7,876 bases of DNA from Actinomycetota bacterium. GTDB lineage: Bacteria > Actinomycetota > Actinomycetes > S36-B12 > UBA5976. A program made the position numbers and the translations under genes. Below, in pieces: positions 1 to 5,795 of the stretch. Below the pieces are notes generated by a model. That model had not been told where the DNA came from and made no database searches. It saw nothing but the letters and a program-made list of their open reading frames with translations. Numbering within the stretch: position 1 is the first letter of the stretch; the number at the start of each line of letters is the position of its first letter. The stretch is taken from contig CANLIF010000058.1 of assembly GCA_947491175.1 (NCBI GenBank), positions 1-7,876 on the forward strand, in the 5' to 3' direction.

Positions 1-77
1 TGAACGCGGTCAAGGCTAATTAGGTCGCCAACGGCAACTTTCTCCTGGCGGCCACCAGCACGAACGATCGCGTACAC
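1..77 (-). CDS. rplU: 50S ribosomal protein L21, N-terminal part (runs off window edge)
   Basis: This is the start of ribosomal protein L21, a 23S rRNA-binding protein of the large subunit. Only 25 complete codons are present; the rest lies beyond position 1. The translation begins (M)YAIVRAGGRQEKVAVGDLI, which matches the highly conserved L21 N-terminus. The start codon is GTG at 77-75, chosen because the L21 homology begins there and a strong AAGGAG Shine-Dalgarno (minus strand, 90-85) lies 7 nt upstream. It follows rne in the same direction after 86 bp. In bacteria the usual order continues with rpmA (L27) and obg, which would be expected just outside the window. The gap upstream contains a stem-loop that may terminate or regulate transcription. 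Confidence 0.96.
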   Translation of the reverse strand, partial: MYAIVRAGGRQEKVAVGDLISLDRV

Positions 78-112
78 GAGGTATCTCCTTGAACTAATGC
101 TTGTTTCGGGTG

Positions 113-163
113 AAAACCCTAAGTCTTAAGCCTCATAAGGTTACGGACTCAAGGGCCTTAGGG
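113..163 (-). terminator. Long stem-loop plus U-run between rne and rplU (terminator, attenuator or L21 leader)
   Basis: Read on the minus strand, the RNA starts directly after the rne stop codon. The outer arms CCCUAAG (163-157) and CUUAGGG (123-117) pair perfectly. Just inside, CUUGAG pairs with CUUAAG with one G-U wobble, after a small asymmetric internal loop. A small CCU-UAUG-AGG hairpin could form the tip. UUUU (116-113) follows the outer stem immediately. This is the form of a Rho-independent terminator, but the U-run is short and the rplU ribosome binding site is only about 23 nt downstream. Partial termination, an RNase processing site or a ribosomal-protein leader are equally possible. 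The pairing is seen directly; the function is inferred. Confidence 0.55.
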
Positions 164-2230
164 TCAAACCGAGACTTGCTCTTCGGGGGTATTTTCTGAG
201 GTTGAATCTGAGGAATTGTCGTGGGAATGGTCGTGACTACCTCTTTTGCCCTTACTTTTAGGGGTTTTTGAGGTGTCGTGGCCATCCATGTTCACAACTG
301 CGCCGCGGCCCTGGCAATGATCGCAAGACTCGCTAAATACCTCAAGTAGTCCAGCGCCAATGCGCTTTCGAGTCATTTGAACCAAGCCAAGGGAAGTAAC
401 TTCGGCGACTTGGTGCTTGGTTCGATCCCGACCTAGACATTCAATTAGGCGGCGAATTACTTGATCGCGATTGCTTTCCAAAACCATGTCGATGAAGTCG
501 ATAACGATAATGCCACCGATGTCACGCAATCTCAGTTGTCGAACGATTTCTTCGGCAGCTTCCATGTTGTTTTTGGTAACAGTCTGTTCCAAGTTGCCAC
601 CCTGACCAATGAACTTGCCAGTATTAACGTCAACAACTGTCATTGCTTCAGTGCGGTCAATAACCAATGAGCCACCGGAAGGTAAGTAAACCTTGCGATC
701 AAGTGCCTTAGCGATTTGTTCATCAACGCGGTACTCAGTAAACACATCAGTTGTGCCAACATATTTTTCGAGACGATCAGCAAGGTCTGGCGCAACATAA
801 CTTACGTATTGCTCGACAGTCTCCCAAGCATCGGCACCCGAGACGATTAACTTCTTTACGTCTTCGTTGAAGATGTCTCGAACTACCTTGATTGAAATGT
901 CTGGCTCGCCATAAAGCATGGTTGGAGGTGAAGCAGTTTTTGACTTTGCCTCAATGTCAGTCCACTGCGCAGCCAATCTAGCTACGTCGCGGCCCAACTC
1001 TTCTTCAGTTGCTCCTTCTGATGCGGTGCGAACAATTACGCCAGCATCTTCCGGAACAACTGCCTTCAAAATTGTCTTAAGTCGGGAGCGCTCACGGTCT
1101 GGAAGTTTGCGCGAGATTCCAGTCATTGGATTGTTTGGAACATAAACCAAGAAACGACCAGGCAATGAAATTTGGCTTGTTAGTCGAGCACCCTTTTGGC
1201 CAACTGGATCCTTAGTAACTTGAACCAATACTGGATCACCAGACTTTAGAGCTGTTTCGATTTTCTTTGGCTGGCCATCAAGTCCAGCTGCGTCCCAGTT
1301 AACTTCGCCTGCGTACAGAACCGCATTTCGTCCCTTGCCGATATCAACGAAGGCTGCTTCCATACCTGGCAATACGTTTTGGACCCGACCAAGATAAACG
1401 TTTCCAACGAGGGATCCGCTACTTGATTGATTGATGTAATGCTCAACAACAATTCCGTCTTCCAAAACGGCAATTTGAGTTCGGGCACCTTGTTGGCGCA
1501 CCACCATTACGCGCTCGACGTTTTCACGACGGGCAAGGAATTCTGATTCAGTCAAGATTGGTGCGCGTCGGCGACCTGAATCGCGACCGTCACGTCGGCG
1601 AGCGCGCTTGGCATCTAGCCGAGTTGAGCCAGACTCATTGTCTGAGGTATCTCGAGTTCGCTTACGACTGCGCTTACGGGCAGTTGCTGCTTCGGATGAT
1701 TCCGTTGAATCAGGCGAATCCTCGTCAGAAGCATCTGTTGCAGACTCTTCTTGATCTGAACTTTCAACACCATTAGTGGTCTTGGCACGATTCTTGTTCT
1801 TGCCACCACGACGGTTGCGATTACGATTTCGGTTGTTACCACCAGTGCGTTCTTCGCCAGCTTCTGAACTTTCACTTAGTGTTGATTCAGAAGTCTCTAC
1901 AGACGCTGAGGCGGAAGCCTTTTTAGCGGGAGCCTTCTTGACCTGTCCCTTCTTGGCAACAGAAAGCGTTTCTCCTGTGCTGGCAGACTTGGCAGCAGCC
2001 TTTTTCTTCGCAGGCGCAGCGGTTACTGGCGCAGACTGGAAAACTGGCACTGCAATCGGTGCTTTCTTTACCGCAGGAGCCTTCTTTTTGGCAGCAGTTT
2101 TAGCTGGCGCCTTGTCTGATTTGTCATCCTTGTCTGCCTTGGGAGCAGGCGCATCTACTGGCGGTCCAGCTGGACGGCCAGCGGCACGCCGACGTGGTTT
2201 AGGTTCTGATGTTACTTCGTTATCCGACAT
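164..2230 (-). CDS. rne: Ribonuclease E/G family endoribonuclease with long N-terminal disordered extension
   Basis: Single-strand-specific endoribonuclease for mRNA decay and rRNA/tRNA processing, 688 aa. Residues 1-230 are low complexity: Lys/Ala/Pro-rich stretches (about 29-110), an Arg/Asn/Gly patch (NRNRNRNRRGG, 135-143), an acidic Ser-rich stretch (about 155-180) and an Arg-rich stretch (185-222). The catalytic core follows. It has an S1 RNA-binding region (about 274-355), the metal-binding aspartates in VVDVNTG (D534) and VIDFIDM (D578), and the Zn-link motif CDHCQGRG (C636, C639). In E. coli the corresponding aspartates are D303 and D346. The tail after the Zn-link is only about 50 residues, so the scaffold role of the E. 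coli C-terminus would fall to the N-terminal extension, as known for actinobacterial RNase E. The ATG at 2230 has AGGAG (2244-2240) 9 nt upstream. It lies 99 bp after the DUF2344 gene and 86 bp before rplU. Confidence 0.96.
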   Translation of the reverse strand: MSDNEVTSEPKPRRRAAGRPAGPPVDAPAPKADKDDKSDKAPAKTAAKKKAPAVKKAPIAVPVFQSAPVTAAPAKKKAAAKSASTGETLSVAKKGQVKKAPAKKASASASVETSESTLSESSEAGEERTGGNNRNRNRNRRGGKNKNRAKTTNGVESSDQEESATDASDEDSPDSTESSEAATARKRSRKRTRDTSDNESGSTRLDAKRARRRDGRDSGRRRAPILTESEFLARRENVERVMVVRQQGARTQIAVLEDGIVVEHYINQSSSGSLVGNVYLGRVQNVLPGMEAAFVDIGKGRNAVLYAGEVNWDAAGLDGQPKKIETALKSGDPVLVQVTKDPVGQKGARLTSQISLPGRFLVYVPNNPMTGISRKLPDRERSRLKTILKAVVPEDAGVIVRTASEGATEEELGRDVARLAAQWTDIEAKSKTASPPTMLYGEPDISIKVVRDIFNEDVKKLIVSGADAWETVEQYVSYVAPDLADRLEKYVGTTDVFTEYRVDEQIAKALDRKVYLPSGGSLVIDRTEAMTVVDVNTGKFIGQGGNLEQTVTKNNMEAAEEIVRQLRLRDIGGIIVIDFIDMVLESNRDQVIRRLIECLGRDRTKHQVAEVTSLGLVQMTRKRIGAGLLEVFSESCDHCQGRGAVVNMDGHDTSKTPKSKGKRGSHDHSHDNSSDSTSENTPEEQVSV

Positions 2231-2256
2231 GAAAGTCGTCTCCTATCGCACAAAAT

Positions 2257-2272
2257 CAATGCCGAAGCACTG
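2257..2272 (-). promoter_or_regulatory. C(UUCG)G-capped hairpin in the rne 5' leader
   Basis: On the minus strand CAGUGC-UUCG-GCAUUG forms a 6-bp stem (one G-U pair) closed by a C(UUCG)G tetraloop, one of the most stable RNA tetraloops. It ends 26 nt before the rne ATG and is followed by AUUUUG. It could be a 5'-UTR element through which RNase E controls its own mRNA, by analogy with the E. coli rne leader, or a weak terminator for the upstream operon. The hairpin is directly visible; the role is inference. Confidence 0.45.
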
Positions 2273-2304
2273 GTCTTGCGTTCACTCACGCCCTAGGGCG
2301 CATA

Positions 2305-2333
2305 AGCCTATGTAGTGACGATGTAGGGCTCAA
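2305..2333 (-). promoter_or_regulatory. Candidate rne promoter
   Basis: On the minus strand TTGAGC (2333-2328) and TAGGCT (2310-2305) are separated by exactly 17 bp. They match the -35 (TTGACA, four of six) and -10 (TANNNT) pattern of housekeeping sigma factors. Transcription would start near 2298, giving a leader of about 70 nt that contains the UUCG hairpin and starts around a perfect 12-bp palindrome, CGCCCTAGGGCG (2289-2300). The -35 overlaps the stop codon of the DUF2344 gene. Matches of this quality occur by chance, so confidence is modest. Confidence 0.35.
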
Positions 2334-3073
2334 GCTTGTGTGGCTTCACGATCCAAGGTGAAAGGATCACCCACGGACCAACCGTCTTCAAGCAAAGGAC
2401 CTTGCGCCAGTCGAGTTACCCGAGGTGGGATCTCCTGGGCGAAGTCTGCAACTTTTTTCAGAGCTGCCAGAACATCGTCTGGTCGAACAGCTGGCACGCC
2501 ATGCCGAACAACTACTTGAAGTATGCCACAGTCAGCGCCAGACTCCACATTTGCCCGAATTACCGCGGTTCTGGCGTCAAAGGTTCTAATTCCTGACTTG
2601 GTCATCCGTTCCACCAAGACTTCAGAACTGGACATAAAAGACTCCACTGCCTGCTCGAGAGTGGCCACCGGCGTGCCAGGAAGTTCGATTCTCCAGTGAC
2701 TGGCTTCTAAGCGAGCCACGAAATCTGGAGTGCGAGCTTCGACTACCGCCAAGATATCAAGGCCAGGAGGCAAGACTTCATCTAACACCGCTAAGAGTTT
2801 TTCTGGGTCTACAAACTGCACGACGCCAATTTCGACATACTCGGCTTCACTAGCTACTCCAGTTGGAGCCGCATTGGCGTAAGAAATTTTTGGATGTGGC
2901 GAGAAACCAGCGCTGTAAGCCATCGGCACCCCAGCCCGCTTTAAAGCGCGCTCGAAAGCTCGTTGGAAATCGCGATGTGATGTGAAACGAAGTCGATCCC
3001 GTTTAGCGTGCTGGATTCTTAACTTTTGAACCGCTGGAATTATCTCGCGGCCAGGATCACGATCACGTGCCAC
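2330..3073 (-). CDS. TIGR03936/DUF2344 radical-SAM-associated protein, function unknown
   Basis: Conserved protein of unknown function, 247 aa from the chosen start. The family is recognised from a conserved block: KLRIQHAKRDRLRF (about residues 17-30), then the SHRDFQRAFERALKRAGVP region, then YSAGFSPHPKISYANA (about 54-68). The family is nearly always encoded directly after a TIGR03960 radical SAM protein and in some bacteria is fused to it; here it is a separate gene that overlaps its partner by 11 bp, so translation is probably coupled. I chose GTG at 3073 because GGGTAG lies 9 nt upstream. A TTG at 3082 would add three residues but places the same GGGTAG directly against the start. The conserved homology begins about 15 residues in, so the first residues are uncertain either way. 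The stop TGA at 2332-2330 lies 99 bp before rne. No signal peptide or membrane segment is seen. Confidence 0.88.
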   Translation of the reverse strand: MARDRDPGREIIPAVQKLRIQHAKRDRLRFTSHRDFQRAFERALKRAGVPMAYSAGFSPHPKISYANAAPTGVASEAEYVEIGVVQFVDPEKLLAVLDEVLPPGLDILAVVEARTPDFVARLEASHWRIELPGTPVATLEQAVESFMSSSEVLVERMTKSGIRTFDARTAVIRANVESGADCGILQVVVRHGVPAVRPDDVLAALKKVADFAQEIPPRVTRLAQGPLLEDGWSVGDPFTLDREATQA

Positions 3074-5015
3074 TAGTTGCAACTACCCGCGAAGGAATCG
3101 TTGGCATCGGAAGCATCACTGCGTTAGTTGGACCAACTTGAATTTCAGTTCCCATGTGATCACAAACTCCGCAATCAAAACACGGAACCCAGCGACAGTC
3201 ATCAACTTCAACTTCGGATAGCGCATCTTGCCAATCGTCCCAAAGCCATTCTTTGTCAAGACCGGAATCTAAGTGATCCCAGGCAAGAACTTCTGACAAG
3301 TCGCGTTCTCTGATGGTGTACCAGTTAACGTCTACTGGTTCATCTGCGAATGCAATTTCAGCAGCTGCCATCCATTTGTCATACGAGAAGTGTTCGCTCC
3401 AGCCATCAAATCGCTGACCGTCCCGCCAAACTTGTTCAATAACTTTGCCAACTCGACGATCGCCACGAGATAACAAACCTTCAACTACACCTGGCTTGCC
3501 ATCGTGGTAACGAACGCCGATTGACTTTCCAAATTCCCGGTCTTGACGAATCGCATCACGCAATTTGTAAAGACGAGAATCTGTTGTTTCGTGATCAAGT
3601 TGCGCCGCCCACTGGAATGGCGTGTGCGGTTTAGGCACAAACCCACCAATCGAGACCGTGCAACGAATGTCTTTGCGGCCGGAAGCCTCACGTCCCGCTT
3701 TGATTACTTCGTGCGCTAATCGCGCAATCTGTAATACGTCTTCATCCTCTTCAGTTGGCAACCCACACATGAAGTACAGCTTCACTTGCCGCCAACCAGA
3801 TGCATACGCTGCGGTAACCGTGCGAATCAAATCTTCTTCGGTGACCATCTTGTTGATGACTTTACGGATGCGCTCGCTGCCACCTTCGGGGGCGAAAGTT
3901 AATCCGCTGCGGCGGCCATTGCGAGAAAGTTCATTTGCTAAGTCGATGTTGAAAGCATCCACTCGAGTACTTGGAAGTGATAGCGAAGTCTGGGTATTTT
4001 CGTATCTATCCGCTAAACCCTTTGCGATCTCGGCAATTTCAGAGTGATCTGCGCTAGAAAGCGAAAGCAGGCCGATTTCTTCATAGCCCGTCTTTTCTAA
4101 ACCGTTTGCAACCATGTCCGCAATAGTGGTCATAGAACGTTCACGCACTGGCCTGGTGATCATGCCGGCCTGGCAAAAGCGACAACCGCGAGTACAACCA
4201 CGGAAAATTTCCACGCTCATGCGTTCGTGAACACTTTCTGCAATTGGCACAAGCGGCGCTTTTGGATATGGCCATTCATCTAGGTCCATAACGGTGTGCT
4301 TGGCTACTCGCCATGGAATACCTGGGCGATTTGGGGAAACTCGACGGATTCTGCCGTCTTCTAAATATTCAACATCGTAAAACGCAGGAACATACATCAC
4401 GCCAGATTTTGCCAAGCGCATCAAAAGTTCATCGCGTCCGCCTGGACTGCCCTGGGTTTTGAAATCCGAAATGATGTCAGTTATCGCAAGGACTGCTTGC
4501 TCACCATCACCAAGAACTGCGCCATCAATGAACATGGAAATCGCTTCAGGATTAAACGCAGCATGGCCACCAGCAATAACTAGCGGGTGAGTTTCGTCGC
4601 GGTCAACAGCGTGCAGTGGGATGCCAGCTAAATCAATTGCAGTAAGCATGTTGGTGTAGCCCAGTTCAGTGGCAAAGGAAACGCCAAGTGCGTCGAAGGC
4701 CCCAACTGGACGATGGGCATCAACTGTGAATTGTGGTACCCCGTTTTCCCGCATCAGTTTTTCAAGATCAGGCCAAACTGCGTAAGTGCGTTCACACAAA
4801 GTGTCGGCACGTTCATTAAGTACTTCGTACAAAATCTGAACGCCTTGGTTTGGAATACCTACTTCGTAAGCGTCGGGGTACATCAGACACCAACGTACGA
4901 TGGTGTCTTCCCATGGCTTTACGACAGCGTTAAGTTCGCCACCTACATATTGAACAGGTTTTTGCACCCGAGGCAATAACTGTTCCAGTGCCGGAAATAC
5001 AGACTGGACCGTCAT
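3063..5015 (-). CDS. TIGR03960-family B12-binding-like radical SAM protein, function unknown
   Basis: Predicted radical SAM enzyme, 650 aa, normal length for the family. The N-terminal half resembles a cobalamin-binding-like domain (VIAGGHAAFNPEA near 146-158, FIDGAVLGDGE at 162-172), but I see no clear DxHxxG cobalamin-ligand motif. The radical SAM core follows, with the iron-sulfur cysteines in FRGCTRGCRFC (C274, C278, C281) and further core stretches such as FAPEGGSERIRK and LYFMCGLPTEEDED. Near the C-terminus is a second cysteine set, C607, C612, C615 and C618 (CRWVPCFDCGVC), which could bind another cluster or zinc. The substrate is unknown. ATG at 5015 is preferred over an upstream in-frame TTG (5051, inside ndk) because AAAGGG lies 6 nt before it and homology starts there. 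It begins 10 bp after ndk and overlaps the DUF2344 gene by 11 bp. Confidence 0.92.
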   Translation of the reverse strand: MTVQSVFPALEQLLPRVQKPVQYVGGELNAVVKPWEDTIVRWCLMYPDAYEVGIPNQGVQILYEVLNERADTLCERTYAVWPDLEKLMRENGVPQFTVDAHRPVGAFDALGVSFATELGYTNMLTAIDLAGIPLHAVDRDETHPLVIAGGHAAFNPEAISMFIDGAVLGDGEQAVLAITDIISDFKTQGSPGGRDELLMRLAKSGVMYVPAFYDVEYLEDGRIRRVSPNRPGIPWRVAKHTVMDLDEWPYPKAPLVPIAESVHERMSVEIFRGCTRGCRFCQAGMITRPVRERSMTTIADMVANGLEKTGYEEIGLLSLSSADHSEIAEIAKGLADRYENTQTSLSLPSTRVDAFNIDLANELSRNGRRSGLTFAPEGGSERIRKVINKMVTEEDLIRTVTAAYASGWRQVKLYFMCGLPTEEDEDVLQIARLAHEVIKAGREASGRKDIRCTVSIGGFVPKPHTPFQWAAQLDHETTDSRLYKLRDAIRQDREFGKSIGVRYHDGKPGVVEGLLSRGDRRVGKVIEQVWRDGQRFDGWSEHFSYDKWMAAAEIAFADEPVDVNWYTIRERDLSEVLAWDHLDSGLDKEWLWDDWQDALSEVEVDDCRWVPCFDCGVCDHMGTEIQVGPTNAVMLPMPTIPSRVVATSGT

Positions 5016-5025
5016 CTTTAACCCT

Positions 5026-5433
5026 TTACAGTTTTGGGAAAAATAGTGCAATCTCGCGCGCAGCAGACTCTAGTGAATCTGATCCATGCGAAACGTTTAG
5101 TTGTGTTTCAGTAGCTAGGTCACCGCGAATGGTTCCCATGGCAGCGTTAACAGGATTTGTGGCACCCATCATGGTTCGCCAGGCCGCAATAGCTTCGTTG
5201 CCTTCAATAACAGCTGCCACTAGTGGTCCGCCGCTGATGAAGTCAACTAAGTCTTTAAAGAAAGGCTTATCGACATGCTCGGCATAGTGAGTTTCAGCAA
5301 TTGAGCGCTCTAACGTGCGCATTTCTAAGGCAACGATTTTGAAGCCTTTGCGTTCAATGCGGGAAATTACTTCGCCAATAAGACCGCGTTCGACGCCATC
5401 TGGCTTTACTAGGACAAGGGTACGTTCAGACAT
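5026..5433 (-). CDS. ndk: Nucleoside diphosphate kinase
   Basis: Transfers the gamma-phosphate between nucleoside triphosphates and diphosphates through a phosphohistidine, balancing NTP and dNTP pools in the cytosol. At 135 aa it has the usual length of bacterial Ndk. Visible motifs are TLVLVKPDGVERG at the N-terminus (K10), the active-site Tyr region (ETHYAEH, Y50), RGD (R103), and NVSHGSDS with the catalytic His at residue 116. All key residues seem present, so the enzyme should be active. The start is ATG at 5433, where Ndk homology begins; an upstream TTG (5478) would give 15 non-homologous residues inside the DUF4233 gene. No clear Shine-Dalgarno precedes the ATG (the minus strand reads AAGATTAAGAAC), so translation may rely on coupling with the DUF4233 gene, which ends 10 bp upstream. 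TIGR03960 begins 10 bp downstream. Confidence 0.97.
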   Translation of the reverse strand: MSERTLVLVKPDGVERGLIGEVISRIERKGFKIVALEMRTLERSIAETHYAEHVDKPFFKDLVDFISGGPLVAAVIEGNEAIAAWRTMMGATNPVNAAMGTIRGDLATETQLNVSHGSDSLESAAREIALFFPKL

Positions 5434-5443
5434 GTTCTTAATC

Positions 5444-5779
5444 TTAAAGGTTTTCTCGGGCTGCCTTTGCCTCGTCAACTTTGTTATTCATTACATAGGC
5501 CAATCCCCAAATCAAAAGGAACAGAACCCCTGGAAAAAGTAGTGGCCTAACGAAAATTCCAACGGCTATGATGATGGCCTGAACCACGATTCCCGTTGTT
5601 ATAGCTGCTCGCTTATCGTGGCGAACGCCTCCTACGGCCAAAATGCAAAGGATCATCAATAGGAATGTGCTCCACAACGCCAGGGCCTTATCAACGTCGT
5701 AAATAACCACAGAAATTGGAATTGATAGCCCTAAGACAATCGCTTCAAACACCAAAATTGCACTACCCATTACCTTCAT
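5444..5779 (-). CDS. DUF4233 small integral membrane protein
   Basis: Small membrane protein of unknown function, 111 aa. Four hydrophobic segments are visible at about residues 4-27, 32-52, 58-78 and 80-97, with a short basic loop (RHDKR) between the second and third and a charged tail (NNKVDEAKAAREN). This four-helix pattern and the position between folC and ndk are characteristic of the actinobacterial DUF4233 family. ATG at 5779 was chosen because the first hydrophobic segment starts there; a GGAG lies 11 nt upstream, which is rather far. An ATG at 5770 is a close alternative. A TTG at 5845 would add 22 polar residues overlapping folC and is unlikely. The gene starts 16 bp after folC and ends 10 bp before ndk, so it is almost certainly co-transcribed with both. 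No catalytic motif is apparent, so no function is assigned. Confidence 0.85.
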   Translation of the reverse strand: MKVMGSAILVFEAIVLGLSIPISVVIYDVDKALALWSTFLLMILCILAVGGVRHDKRAAITTGIVVQAIIIAVGIFVRPLLFPGVLFLLIWGLAYVMNNKVDEAKAARENL

Positions 5780-5795
5780 TTGACTGTCATCTCCA

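Noticed and set aside
2289..2300. CGCCCTAGGGCG as an intrinsic terminator
   Set aside because: It is a perfect palindrome with no loop and no following U-run on either strand, so it cannot form a normal terminator hairpin; at most a protein-binding site.
1776..2315. 179-codon open frame on the plus strand opposite the start of rne
   Set aside because: It is antisense to the Lys/Ala-rich, repetitive N-terminus of RNase E; its Ala/Phe/Leu-rich translation mirrors that composition and resembles no family I recognise.
3622..4047. 141-codon open frame on the plus strand within the radical SAM gene
   Set aside because: It is antisense to conserved radical SAM core sequence and has no recognisable domain or upstream ribosome binding site.
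4701..4721. DAHRPVG as a possible cobalamin-ligand motif in the radical SAM protein
   Set aside because: The cobalamin lower-ligand motif is DxHxxG; here the glycine is one residue too far away, and no accompanying motif set was clear, so His-on cobalamin binding is not claimed.
5434..5478. TTG start extending Ndk by 15 residues
   Set aside because: The extension is not part of Ndk homology and overlaps the end of the DUF4233 gene; ATG at 5433 fits the standard length and N-terminus.
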